In this document: positions 54,723 to 63,306 of the stretch, piece by piece
How positions within the stretch are numbered: position 1 is the first letter of the stretch
How the letters are laid out: each line of letters begins with the position of its first letter
Assembly: GCF_038069655.2 (NCBI RefSeq)
Contig: NZ_CP150951.2
Span: 3,808,001-3,872,000 of the forward strand
Source of the DNA: Yoonia sp. BS5-3
GTDB lineage: Bacteria > Pseudomonadota > Alphaproteobacteria > Rhodobacterales > Rhodobacteraceae
Length of the DNA stretch: 64,000 nt
Direction: 5' to 3'
Notes under the pieces: model-generated
Told to the model about the DNA's origin: nothing
Seen by the model: the letters and a program-made list of their open reading frames with translations, nothing else
The model's database searches: none
Translations under genes and position numbers: made by a program

Positions 54723-55826
54723 TTACGGGATAGCTGTAGATGTCAGGCAAGGTGTTCCGTTTTTCATATGCCTTACAACAAGACGCTTTTGGCGACTACC
54801 CGTTGGGATAAATCGTGCAGGCTCCGGGGAATAGTTTAACTCTTCGAGTTCAGGAAATATGGTTAGAATTTCAGCTTTGGAGGCAGTGCTGATTGACTTC
54901 AAGGCTTCCGGACCAGTGAAGAGACTTTCAGTTGGGGCACCTTCCGCAAAGACGATCTCATGCCGATCAAATAAAAGATGAAAATACTCGACAAAATCGA
55001 CCGTTTCGTCAACGAATACACCTGGTAGATCTATTAATCTAATTGCGGCAACCAACACTTCACCCTGACCAAACATCCGTTTGGCAATTTTCGATTTCAC
55101 TAGCAAACGATGTTGCCGGGACACCAAAAGATCCCTCTCTGGCTGACCTTCACCAAGCGCGCCCGCAACAATTCGAACTGGGTATAGTTTAGCATTGCTG
55201 CGCAGCTTTTCCTTTGTGAATTCCCGGCTGTTGATCCAACGAATTCTCTGAAATCCATTATCGGCTGTCCGAACCCATGCGCCTTCAGAAAGGTGTTCGA
55301 CACACATTCGGCCATTTATTGTGTCGATTTGGCACCCCCTAGTGAAGCATGGCGGTGATGCATGATCGACATAAGGGTTATTCGGCCCTTCAGCATTGGA
55401 TAGGACAGTCAAAGGCACGCCAATTGGTGGAAACTCGCCAACTCCACCTATGAATGCCAATCCTTCAACTGTCGCGAACGACGTTACACCGGGTTCATTG
55501 ATGTTGAAGCCAATCAACGTGTAAATGTTACCATCCGGGTCCTGAACAGTTAACGCGTACTCGGCTTCGACACGAAGTCCATCTGCAAATGTGGCGCCAT
55601 TATATGTTATGGACGGATCTGAACCCGCGTCTAGTGATTGGGAATTGTCAGAATCGCCAAAACTCGTGTCATCGCTATCATCGACTTCGACTGCGACCCA
55701 GTCATTGTTATCAAGTGTAATCGTTGCGCCTACCAGATGCGACCCGTCCCCTTGCGTAATACCTGAAAGCTGCTGGCCTCCGGATATTGTAACATTTGAC
55801 TCTTCCAATGTATAAATCGTCGGCAT
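54723..55826 (-). CDS. Hint-domain protein
   Basis: A 367-aa protein with a Hint_2 (hedgehog/intein-type) domain. The domain starts with the nucleophile Cys in PPCFTRGCQIDT, and LVSRQHRLLVKS is the conserved block with the catalytic His. Residues 1-150 are an acidic, beta-rich region without a signal peptide. Hint domains self-cleave or splice, and related proteins in roseobacters are thought to be secreted. The GC content is clearly lower than that of its neighbours, a sign of transfer. The biological role is unknown. Confidence 0.8.
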   Translation of the reverse strand: MPTIYTLEESNVTISGGQQLSGITQGDGSHLVGATITLDNNDWVAVEVDDSDDTSFGDSDNSQSLDAGSDPSITYNGATFADGLRVEAEYALTVQDPDGNIYTLIGFNINEPGVTSFATVEGLAFIGGVGEFPPIGVPLTVLSNAEGPNNPYVDHASPPCFTRGCQIDTINGRMCVEHLSEGAWVRTADNGFQRIRWINSREFTKEKLRSNAKLYPVRIVAGALGEGQPERDLLVSRQHRLLVKSKIAKRMFGQGEVLVAAIRLIDLPGVFVDETVDFVEYFHLLFDRHEIVFAEGAPTESLFTGPEALKSISTASKAEILTIFPELEELNYSPEPARFIPTGSRQKRLVVRHMKNGTPCLTSTAIP

Positions 55827-56520
55827 CTAGGTTTTGTCCCCAACTGGTGATCGACGTGATCAATTTGTGATGACTACCTGCCGTGGTCAAGAGGCGAGGT
55901 CATTAGAAATGAAGCCCCTCATGGTGATCAGAGATCAAAGCCGTATTCTGAAAGATGCCCTCCAAACATTGTACCTAAAACGCAGCTATGTAGCGCTTAA
56001 GATCTATAAAAACTAAGTTTTTGAAGATCTTCGTCGACGTCAGAGCAACTGACTTGTTGGCAAAAAGCTCCTGATCCTGCCTGTTCGTGACATTCAGAAA
56101 GCTCAGCTCTTCGCTTCAATTGCTTACAATCTTCTACAACTTCCCGATCACTTTTGGTCTTATCGGCCCATAAATCAGGCGCTTGCGCTGCAGGCGGCCG
56201 GATCACCTGGTTGCCCTTGCAGCTGCTCTGGACATTCTGAAGGGAACATGGTGATGAATCATTATGCGCGACCAAGGATCACGTACGACGATTCCGACGG
56301 CAGCGCCTGTGTTTATGAGTATCCTCGTCATCAAATCGTTGTCTACTTATGCGATCGCCGCATTTATGACCTTGCGTCAACATCGCGGCCAGCCCGTTAC
56401 GGTGCGCATAAGCGATCAGCATTTTGGTGATATTTATGCCGAAAAGTCAATAATATCGATTTTGCCTTTTAATTGATGACTTTTCCGTTATCATTCCGCA
56501 AAACAACTGGGAGAACCTCC
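55827..56520. other. AT-rich region without a convincing gene
   Basis: This 694-bp stretch has lower GC than the flanks. The longest open frame on the minus strand (55997-56275) starts only with TTG after a stop codon, has no family match and is cysteine-rich, so it may be a gene remnant. Together with the low GC of the Hint gene, it marks a probable insertion. The 3' end holds the promoter of the TAXI gene and the shared motif at 56448. Confidence 0.45.
56448..56460 (+). promoter_or_regulatory. shared 13-bp motif upstream of the TAXI transporter operon
   Basis: CAATAATATCGAT, identical to 60095-60107 upstream of the third TRAP operon. It ends 60 bp before the start codon. It could be half of an operator for a shared regulator. 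Confidence 0.5.
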
Positions 56521-57453
56521 ATGCTCACGTCACTCAAATGCTTTTTTGGCGCGGCTGCTATCGCAACGCTCTCTTCTACGGCCATTGCCGAAGAGCTTCG
56601 GATCGGCACAGCTTCGCTGGGCGGTGCCTTTTATCCAATGGGCCAAAGCATCTCAAACGTGGTCAATAGCCATGCTGGAAATGACATTTCCATGGTTCCG
56701 GTTGTGACAGGTGGGTCCGTACAGAACCCTAACCTGATCGCAACGGGCGAAGTCGAGATCGCGATCACCAATAACAACCTCGCCGTCCTCGCGATTGGCG
56801 GTAAGGGCCCTTACACAGCCGCTGGCCCCATTGATCTGGGCGCTGTCGCAGCGCTGCACCCTTCAGTGCTGCATATGGTCGTGCTGGCCGATAGCGACAT
56901 CCAGACATTCGAAGATCTCGCTGGCAAGCGCGTGGCCGTAGGCCCTGCGGGCGGCGGCACGTTGGGCTTTGTCAACTTCCTACTGCCATTGCATGACATG
57001 AGCATCGACGACATTACCCCAAGCTTTGTCAGCTATTCTGACGGGTTCAGCCAGTTGACCGATGGCACCGTTGACGCAGCTTTGGCACTGTCGGGCTACC
57101 CTGCCGGTGCGGTCATGCAGGCCTCTGCCGGTGCGGATCTGCGCTTTATCTCTTTCTCGGACGGGAAATTGGACGAAGCGCTTGAAGCAAACGGCGCCTA
57201 TGTGGCGGTTGAGATCGACGCAGACGTCTACGACACCCCCGAAAGCGGAATGGTGATCGGTGTGAACAACATGCTTGTTGCGCCCAATTCACTGGATGCC
57301 GACACGGTCGAAGCCGTGACACGCGCGATCTTTGATAACCTTGAAGAGCTGCAGGCCGAAAACGCCAATGCGCGCCAGATCGATCCTGCGATGTCGCTGA
57401 ACCTGGCGATCCCGCTGCATGCAGGCGCACAAGCCTACTTCGACGCACAATAA
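56521..57453 (+). CDS. TRAP transporter solute-binding protein, TAXI type (system 2)
   Basis: A 310-aa TAXI-family binding protein with a signal peptide (cleavage likely after AIA). The signature LRIGTASLGGAFYPMGQSI, the motif VTGGSVQNPNLIATGEVEIAI, and GKRVAVGPAGGGTLGF are typical. TAXI systems import small organic acids such as glutamate or 2-oxoglutarate. The ATG at 56521 follows GGGAG; a longer frame upstream is less likely. The fused permease follows after a hairpin. Confidence 0.92.
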   Translation: MLTSLKCFFGAAAIATLSSTAIAEELRIGTASLGGAFYPMGQSISNVVNSHAGNDISMVPVVTGGSVQNPNLIATGEVEIAITNNNLAVLAIGGKGPYTAAGPIDLGAVAALHPSVLHMVVLADSDIQTFEDLAGKRVAVGPAGGGTLGFVNFLLPLHDMSIDDITPSFVSYSDGFSQLTDGTVDAALALSGYPAGAVMQASAGADLRFISFSDGKLDEALEANGAYVAVEIDADVYDTPESGMVIGVNNMLVAPNSLDADTVEAVTRAIFDNLEELQAENANARQIDPAMSLNLAIPLHAGAQAYFDAQ

Positions 57454-57468
57454 AACAATCCGCAAAAA

Positions 57469-57488
57469 GGGGTCCCAACGGGGGCCCC
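57469..57488 (+). terminator. hairpin between binding protein and permease genes (system 2)
   Basis: Eight-bp stem GGGGTCCC with GGGGCCCC (one G-U pair), loop AACG, extended by two A-T pairs and followed by CTTC. It sits 15 bp after the TAXI stop. Confidence 0.7.
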
Positions 57489-57516
57489 TTCTTCCCAAAG
57501 AATTACAGGTATATCC

Positions 57517-59406
57517 ATGGCTGTCTTGCGGGCGATAACGCTGAAAAACGCGATCTTTTTGGCCGGACTGGCCCTGGGGGCCTATCATTTGATGGTGGTC
57601 TCTGGCGTGATCACCATGTCAACAATGCCCGTGCGGGTCACCCATGTGATGCTGGCCTTGTCCTTGCTATTTGTCATCAAACCCGCATCCGAAGGGCTGG
57701 CAGGCACCAAGCTGAACGCGGCCTTCTCAGCGCTCTTGGTCGCCGCCACAGTGGGCGCCAGCTATTACCTTCTGACCCGTTGGCAGGCAATCGCCTTTAG
57801 CGGTGGGATCACCAATGATACCGATTTCATCGCCGGTGTCGTCTTGATCGCCATTGTGTTTGAGGCTGCCCGGCGCGGGATCGGCTGGATCCTGGCGACG
57901 ATCACTTTCGTCTTCTTCCTCTACCCGTTTGTGGCGCCCTACATGCCTGGGGTGCTTGAAGGGCGCGGATCGACCCTGCAGCGCATCGTTGTCGTGCTGA
58001 CGATGGACACGCAAGGGATCTACGGCATCCCGGTTGGGGTGGCCGCAAGCTATATCATTGTCTTCACGATCTTTGGGGCGCTGCTTTCCAATTTCGGCGC
58101 TGGGGATTTCTTTTTTGAGCTATCAAACCGCTGCACGCGCGGACTGCGCGCGGCCTCGGCAAAATCAGCCGTCCTGTTTTCAACGCTGATCGGCATGGTC
58201 AGCGGGTCGGCGGCGGGCAATGTGGCCGTGACCGGCACCGTCACGATCCCGATCATGAAACGTGAAGGCTACCAGCCGCACCAGGCCGCCGCGATTGAAG
58301 CTGTCGCCTCAACCGGTGGGCAAATCATGCCGCCTGTCATGGGGGCAGCCGCCTTTATCATGGCCGAGATCGTGGGCGTGCCTTACACATCCGTCATGCT
58401 GGCCGCGATCATTCCGGCGCTGCTTTTCTTTAGCTCGGCCTTCATGGTGGTACATCTGCAAGCGGTTAAATCAGGCATCGCGCCCAATACAAGTACCGCA
58501 GATGACGACGATATCCCATTGTCCAAAGTCCTGCTAAACGGCGGGCCCTTCATCGGGGCCTTTGGAACGCTGATCGGTGTGATGCTGGCCGGGTTTTCCC
58601 CATTCATGGCCTCGCTTTGGGCCATGGCCGTTTTGCTGGTCGGCGATATCATCTGGCAACGCAAAATCGATCTGGCGTTTTTCAAGAAAGTCATGGTGTC
58701 CATATCCGAAGGCGCGCGATCGGTTGTCACCATCTCAGCTGCTTGCGCTGCGGCAGGGATCATCGCGGGCGTTTTGGGGGTCACCGGGCTGGGGTCAAAA
58801 ATCGCAACGCTGATTGATGTGGCCTCGGGCGGGTATCTGTTTCTGGCGCTGTTCTTTACCATGATCACATCAATCATCCTGGGGATGGGGCTGCCGACAA
58901 CAGCGGCCTATCTGATCTTGGCAACGGTCGTGGCCCCTGCCCTTGTCAAACTAGGCGTGCCCGTGCTGACGGCGCATTTCTTTGTCTTCTACTATGGCTG
59001 TATCTCAACCATCACGCCGCCAGTGGCGCTGGCCTCTTATGTGGCGGGCGGGATTGCGCAGGCCAATGTGAATAAGGTCGGCTGGACGGCGGCGTCTTAT
59101 GCGGCGACATCCTTTGTGCTGCCTTTTGCCTTTGTCTATGGCAGCGGGCTGCTGATGGGCGGCACCGTCTTCGAAAATGCCATGGCCGCAATCACAGCCG
59201 CATTTGGCACGTTTGCGATTGCGGTGGCGATCATCGGCTGCCTCGGCGCGCCGCTTGCGCCCCATGCACGGGTCATGGCAGCAATCGGCGGGCTGTGCCT
59301 GCTGTTCCAGGGCTTGATCAGCGCCGGGATCGGCCTCGCCCTATTCGCAGCGGTCGTGTTGATGGGCCGCGCATCCAAATCATCCCCCAAAGAGGCTCTT
59401 CAATGA
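57517..59406 (+). CDS. TRAP transporter fused permease (system 2)
   Basis: A 629-aa fused permease: an N-terminal four-helix DctQ-like part and a DctM-like part of about 12 helices. The motif GMVSGSAAGNVAVTGTVTIP and GMGLPTTAAYLILATVVAPAL, and STITPPVALASYVAGGIA match TAXI-associated permeases. It is co-translated with a cupin gene through an ATGA overlap. Confidence 0.95.
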   Translation: MAVLRAITLKNAIFLAGLALGAYHLMVVSGVITMSTMPVRVTHVMLALSLLFVIKPASEGLAGTKLNAAFSALLVAATVGASYYLLTRWQAIAFSGGITNDTDFIAGVVLIAIVFEAARRGIGWILATITFVFFLYPFVAPYMPGVLEGRGSTLQRIVVVLTMDTQGIYGIPVGVAASYIIVFTIFGALLSNFGAGDFFFELSNRCTRGLRAASAKSAVLFSTLIGMVSGSAAGNVAVTGTVTIPIMKREGYQPHQAAAIEAVASTGGQIMPPVMGAAAFIMAEIVGVPYTSVMLAAIIPALLFFSSAFMVVHLQAVKSGIAPNTSTADDDDIPLSKVLLNGGPFIGAFGTLIGVMLAGFSPFMASLWAMAVLLVGDIIWQRKIDLAFFKKVMVSISEGARSVVTISAACAAAGIIAGVLGVTGLGSKIATLIDVASGGYLFLALFFTMITSIILGMGLPTTAAYLILATVVAPALVKLGVPVLTAHFFVFYYGCISTITPPVALASYVAGGIAQANVNKVGWTAASYAATSFVLPFAFVYGSGLLMGGTVFENAMAAITAAFGTFAIAVAIIGCLGAPLAPHARVMAAIGGLCLLFQGLISAGIGLALFAAVVLMGRASKSSPKEALQ

Positions 59407-59984
59407 AACATAAGGAATACCGCCGCGTTGTCACTGGCCATGATGCCAATGGTGTGGCGATCATCGAAAGCGATCAGATGGCGTCGCAGATGCTTGAGCG
59501 TCCCAATCGGCCCGGCGTCCGGCTGACCAATTTCTGGCTGACCGACAAGACACCGGCCGAATATGACGGCCCAACCGAGACCTGCAAAGGTGATTTCATC
59601 TTGCACCCGCCCAAGAATGGCACGGTCTTTCGCTGCGTTGAATTCATGCCCGAAGACCCCGAGGTCATGGCCAAACTGTCCAGCGAAGATGGGGCTGCGG
59701 CCTTTGCTGAAATGGGCGCCGGAGCCAATATCGTTCAGGGCGGGCGCCACCCGTGGATGCACCGGACTGACAGCGTCGACTACGGCATCGTCATGAATGG
59801 CGAAATCTGGATGCTGATGGATAATGAAGAAGACGACGTGCTGCTGAAGGCTGGCGATGTTGTCGTGCAGCGCGGCACGAACCACGCCTGGGCCAATCGC
59901 GGCACTGAGCCTTGCACGATCATGTTCGTGCTGGTCGATGGCGTGACAGAAGAAGGCGGCGGCAAAGGTATCCCGCCACGCTAG
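59403..59984 (+). CDS. cupin domain protein
   Basis: A 193-aa single cupin. The core is HPWMHRTDSVDYGIVMNGE followed by LLKAGDVVVQRGTNHAWANRG. The first motif has HRTDSxDY in place of the HxH of classical metal-binding cupins, so it may bind a metal differently or not at all. It is co-translated with the TAXI permease, so it probably acts on the imported substrate or senses it. The function is unknown. Confidence 0.88.
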   Translation: MKHKEYRRVVTGHDANGVAIIESDQMASQMLERPNRPGVRLTNFWLTDKTPAEYDGPTETCKGDFILHPPKNGTVFRCVEFMPEDPEVMAKLSSEDGAAAFAEMGAGANIVQGGRHPWMHRTDSVDYGIVMNGEIWMLMDNEEDDVLLKAGDVVVQRGTNHAWANRGTEPCTIMFVLVDGVTEEGGGKGIPPR

Positions 59985-60003
59985 ATTCATAAAATCACAG
60001 TGA

Positions 60004-60040
60004 AAAGGGCGTCCCATTGGGGCGCCCTTTGTTGTTTTTT
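60004..60040 (+). terminator. rho-independent terminator after the cupin gene
   Basis: Twelve-bp stem AAAGGGCGTCCC with GGGGCGCCCTTT (one G-U pair), loop ATT, followed by GTTG and six T residues. Confidence 0.92.
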
Positions 60041-60094
60041 GCACCCTGCCCAGCGCCATATCGCAAAATTCTGGCGATATACGTTATTCATTTG

Positions 60095-60112
60095 CAATAA
60101 TATCGATATTAT
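60095..60112 (+). promoter_or_regulatory. palindromic operator candidate upstream of TRAP system 3
   Basis: ATAATATC-GATATTAT at 60097-60112 is a perfect 16-bp palindrome. The first 13 bases from 60095 (CAATAATATCGAT) are identical to 56448-56460 upstream of the TAXI operon. It lies about 105 bp before the start codon. Confidence 0.6.
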
Positions 60113-60214
60113 ATCAGACTTATCCCCGGAGGAGCGACGTAATCCGACCCATCTGCTGGGCCGTTATTGCGTCAACAAGACCGGCGCAAAGCCGTAACCA
60201 TCTGGGAGGATGAC

Positions 60215-61243
60215 ATGAAATCAATTACACGCACGGGCATTTTGGGCCTTTTGCTGGCATCAACCGCTGCCTCGGCGCAAACTGTTGAAGGTCCCGAAGT
60301 CTATTGGAGCTTTTCAATGTGGGGCAATCCCCGCGCCCTGTCGGCAGGGATGGAAGCCATCGCAGATGAGGTCCGCGCACAAACGGACGGCAATTTCAAC
60401 ATTGAGATTTTCTACGGCGGCCAGCTGTCCAGCGCGCGTGAAAACCTTGATGGGCTACAGCTGAATGCGTTTGAAGGTGCGGCGATCTGCAACTTCTACC
60501 ACCCGGGCAAGAACCCGGCATGGATGGTGTTCTCGCTGCCTTTCCTGCCGTTGGGCGATCCGGCGGTCGACAAATACGTACGCTCGCGCATGTTCGAACA
60601 TCCGGCGATCGTTGCGGATATGGAACCCTGGAACGCCATGCCCTATCTGTCGGGCCTCTTGCCGCAATATGAAATCCTGGGCAAAGGCGACGCCCCAACC
60701 GAGCTGAGCGGCTGGGACGGCTTGCGTGTCCGCGCGGGCGGCGGTCTTGGCGATGCGATGGAGGCATTGGGCGCCACCAAACAGACCTTGCCCGCAGGCG
60801 AGACCTCAACCGCGTTCCAACGCGGCGCGCTTGATGCGGCGGCCTTCCCTTATACTTACGCGCATGTCAGCTTTGGCATCGCTGATGAGGCCGAATGGTT
60901 CACGTCGAACCTGGCACCAGGCACTTCGGAATGCGGCTGGGTTCTGAACAAGACCGCCTATGAGGCATTGCCCGCGCAATATCAGACCCTGCTGATGGAC
61001 CTGCGCGACATGGGTATGGATGCCGAACAGGCTGCCTATGCTGCCCAGGACGAGGTCAACCTGCCCAATTTCCGCGACACCATGCAGGAAATCGTCTACT
61101 CGGACGAACAGATCTCTGAATTCCGCGACGTGGCAGGTCAGCCGGTCTGGGATGCGTGGATCGCTGCCAATAGCGACAAATTCGACGCGCAAGGCGTGTT
61201 TGACGCAATTTGGAGCTACGCCGAAGAAGCCCAGAACCAATAA
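60215..61243 (+). CDS. TRAP transporter solute-binding protein, DctP type (system 3)
   Basis: A 342-aa DctP-family binding protein with a signal peptide (TGILGLLLASTAASAQ). It has WGNPRALSAGMEAIADEVR, FEGAAICNFYHPGKNPAWM and WDGLRVRAGGGLGDAMEALG, which differ from system 1, so the substrate is probably different. The ATG at 60215 follows GGGAGGA. A perfect hairpin separates it from the small permease gene. Confidence 0.92.
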   Translation: MKSITRTGILGLLLASTAASAQTVEGPEVYWSFSMWGNPRALSAGMEAIADEVRAQTDGNFNIEIFYGGQLSSARENLDGLQLNAFEGAAICNFYHPGKNPAWMVFSLPFLPLGDPAVDKYVRSRMFEHPAIVADMEPWNAMPYLSGLLPQYEILGKGDAPTELSGWDGLRVRAGGGLGDAMEALGATKQTLPAGETSTAFQRGALDAAAFPYTYAHVSFGIADEAEWFTSNLAPGTSECGWVLNKTAYEALPAQYQTLLMDLRDMGMDAEQAAYAAQDEVNLPNFRDTMQEIVYSDEQISEFRDVAGQPVWDAWIAANSDKFDAQGVFDAIWSYAEEAQNQ

Positions 61244-61251
61244 ACCACAAA

Positions 61252-61277
61252 GCCCGGCGACAGATCTGTCGCCGGGC
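61252..61277 (+). terminator. hairpin between binding protein and permease genes (system 3)
   Basis: Perfect 11-bp stem GCCCGGCGACA with TGTCGCCGGGC, loop GATC, 8 bp after the binding-protein stop. It has no T run; mRNA stabilisation or partial termination is likely. Confidence 0.8.
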
Positions 61278-61306
61278 CTTGCATCTGTGCAGGCAAGGAC
61301 AGCCAA

Positions 61307-61945
61307 ATGGCAAAGAACACGCAGGCCGAAACCGGCCTTTTGGCAGGGCTGAACCGGGGGCTGATCCCGGTTGAGGATTTCGCAAATCTGATGGCGGCTT
61401 TCGCCATCATGGCGCTGATGATCCTGGGGGTCTTGCAGATCCTCTTGCGGACGGTCTTTAACGCGCCCATCGACGGCTATATCGACCTGGTCGAACTTTC
61501 GATGGCCAGCATGGCCTTTCTCGGGGCGGCCTATACGCAGCGGCTGGGCAGTCATATCCGGATGGAATTGCTGGTCGGGCGGCTGAAGGGGCGTTGGCTT
61601 TGGGCGGTTGAGGCGGTTGGCGCGGCAGTCGCGCTTTTTATCATTGGCGTGCTGATTTACTACAGTTTCGGACATTTCCAGAGGGCGTATTCGCTGGGCG
61701 ATACGACCATCGATGCCGAATATCCGACCTGGCCATCCAAATTGCTGGTGCCCATCGCCTTTGGGATCTGGTGGTGCAGGCTGGCGCTGCAATTTCTTGG
61801 CGCTTTGCGGCTTTTCATATTTCCAGATGCCCAGCCCGTGGCGGTCATCATCGCGAAGGATGTGGCAGAACAGGCCAAGGATGAGATCGCCGAAGTCATG
61901 GGCGATGAGACCGATACCCATACCAAACCCGGAGATGCGGCATGA
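61307..61945 (+). CDS. TRAP transporter small permease, DctQ type (system 3)
   Basis: A 212-aa four-helix DctQ protein with a longer charged C-terminal tail than system 1. FMALMILGVLQILLRTVFNAP-like segments (IMALMILGVLQILLRTV, about 31-47) and ELSMASMAFLGAAYTQRLGS are present. Its stop overlaps the DctM start by 4 bp. Confidence 0.92.
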   Translation: MAKNTQAETGLLAGLNRGLIPVEDFANLMAAFAIMALMILGVLQILLRTVFNAPIDGYIDLVELSMASMAFLGAAYTQRLGSHIRMELLVGRLKGRWLWAVEAVGAAVALFIIGVLIYYSFGHFQRAYSLGDTTIDAEYPTWPSKLLVPIAFGIWWCRLALQFLGALRLFIFPDAQPVAVIIAKDVAEQAKDEIAEVMGDETDTHTKPGDAA

Positions 61946-63297
61946 TTATCGGCATCGGAATGTCCGACCCGTTTCTGGTCGGTGTGATCACCATGTGCCT
62001 GCTTTTGGGGCTGATCGTGATCGGCGTCCGGGTTGTCTTTGCGGCGGCGATTGTCGGGCTCTTGGGGCTTGTCGAATTGCGCGGCTGGGGGCCTGCGGCG
62101 GGAATCGTCGGCACAATCCCGCATTCAAAATCATCCACCTATGCGCTGTCTGTGCTGCCGATGTTCATTTTCATTGGGTTCCTGGCCTTTCATGCGGGTA
62201 TGACGCAACAGCTGTTTGACGCAGCGCGCAAATGGCTGGGCTGGCTGCCAGGCGGGCTGGCCATTGCAACAGTATTCGCGACCGCTGGGTTTGCGGCCGT
62301 TTCGGGGGCATCAACAGCAACGGCGGCTGTGTTTAGCCGGGTGGCGATCCCAGAGATGCTCAAATACGGCTATGACAGGCGAATGGCGGCGGGGGTTGTT
62401 GCCTCTGCCGGGACATTGGCCACGCTGATCCCCCCTTCTGCGATCCTCGTGATCTACGCGATCATCGTCGAACAATCGGTGGGCAAACTGCTGCTGGCAG
62501 GATTTTTACCAGGTATCTTCTCGGCCATCGTCTATGCGGGGATCATCGTTGTCTGGGCCATGGTCAAACCGGGGGCGGCACCATCGGTGACCGGCTTCAC
62601 CTGGGGCGAGCGGATGCGCACCCTGCCCGGCATCTCACCGATCATTTTGGTCGTGATCATCATCATGACATCCATCTACAGCGGCTGGGCGACCCCGACT
62701 GAGGCAGGCGCATTGGGCGCATTTGTGGTCTTTGTGCTGGCGCTGGCACGCGGGACACCGCTGCGGTCCATCAAGGAATCACTGATGGAATCGGCCAAGC
62801 TGACAGTGATGATCTTTTCACTGATCTGGGGCGTGCTGATCTTTGTACGCTTCCTGGGGTTCTCGGGCATTCCAGGCGCTTTCACCGAATGGATCGTCGG
62901 GCTTGATATGGAACCGATGACAATTATGATCTGCATCCTTTTGGCCTATGCGGTACTGGGGATGTTCATGGATGCCATCGGGATGTTGCTGCTGACATTG
63001 CCTGTGGTCTATCCCGCCGTTGTCGCGCTTGGTTTTGATCCGATCTGGTTCGGGATCATCGCCGTGAAGATGGCCGAGATTTGCCTGATCACACCGCCCA
63101 TTGGACTCAATTGCTTTGTGGTCAACGGGGTGCGCCCGGATATCCCACTGGGGCAGGTTTTTCGGGGCGTGGCCTTGTTCTTTATCGCCGATGTGATCAC
63201 CATCGCCGCATTGCTGATGTTCCCCGAAATCGTGACATGGCTGCCAAATTTTGACTTTGCAGCCTGGTGGTCGGGGCTTTGGGCCACAACCAATTAA
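61942..63297 (+). CDS. TRAP transporter large permease, DctM type (system 3)
   Basis: A 451-aa DctM protein with about 12 membrane segments. AAVSGASTATAAVFSRVAIP is the conserved helix pattern, as are TLIPPSAILVIYAIIVEQS and LITPPIGLNCFVVNGVRPD. It is the transport subunit of system 3. The next gene begins 9 bp after its stop. Confidence 0.95.
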   Translation: MIIGIGMSDPFLVGVITMCLLLGLIVIGVRVVFAAAIVGLLGLVELRGWGPAAGIVGTIPHSKSSTYALSVLPMFIFIGFLAFHAGMTQQLFDAARKWLGWLPGGLAIATVFATAGFAAVSGASTATAAVFSRVAIPEMLKYGYDRRMAAGVVASAGTLATLIPPSAILVIYAIIVEQSVGKLLLAGFLPGIFSAIVYAGIIVVWAMVKPGAAPSVTGFTWGERMRTLPGISPIILVVIIIMTSIYSGWATPTEAGALGAFVVFVLALARGTPLRSIKESLMESAKLTVMIFSLIWGVLIFVRFLGFSGIPGAFTEWIVGLDMEPMTIMICILLAYAVLGMFMDAIGMLLLTLPVVYPAVVALGFDPIWFGIIAVKMAEICLITPPIGLNCFVVNGVRPDIPLGQVFRGVALFFIADVITIAALLMFPEIVTWLPNFDFAAWWSGLWATTN

Positions 63298-63306
63298 GGA
63301 GCCGCC

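Noticed and set aside
55997..56275. Cysteine-rich minus-strand frame in the AT-rich gap
   Set aside because: Starts only with TTG directly after a stop, no ribosome site and no family; kept only as a possible remnant in the region note.
60806..61921. Minus-strand open frame of 371 codons across the system 3 DctP and DctQ genes
   Set aside because: It spans two well-supported plus-strand genes and their intergenic hairpin, so it is not a gene.
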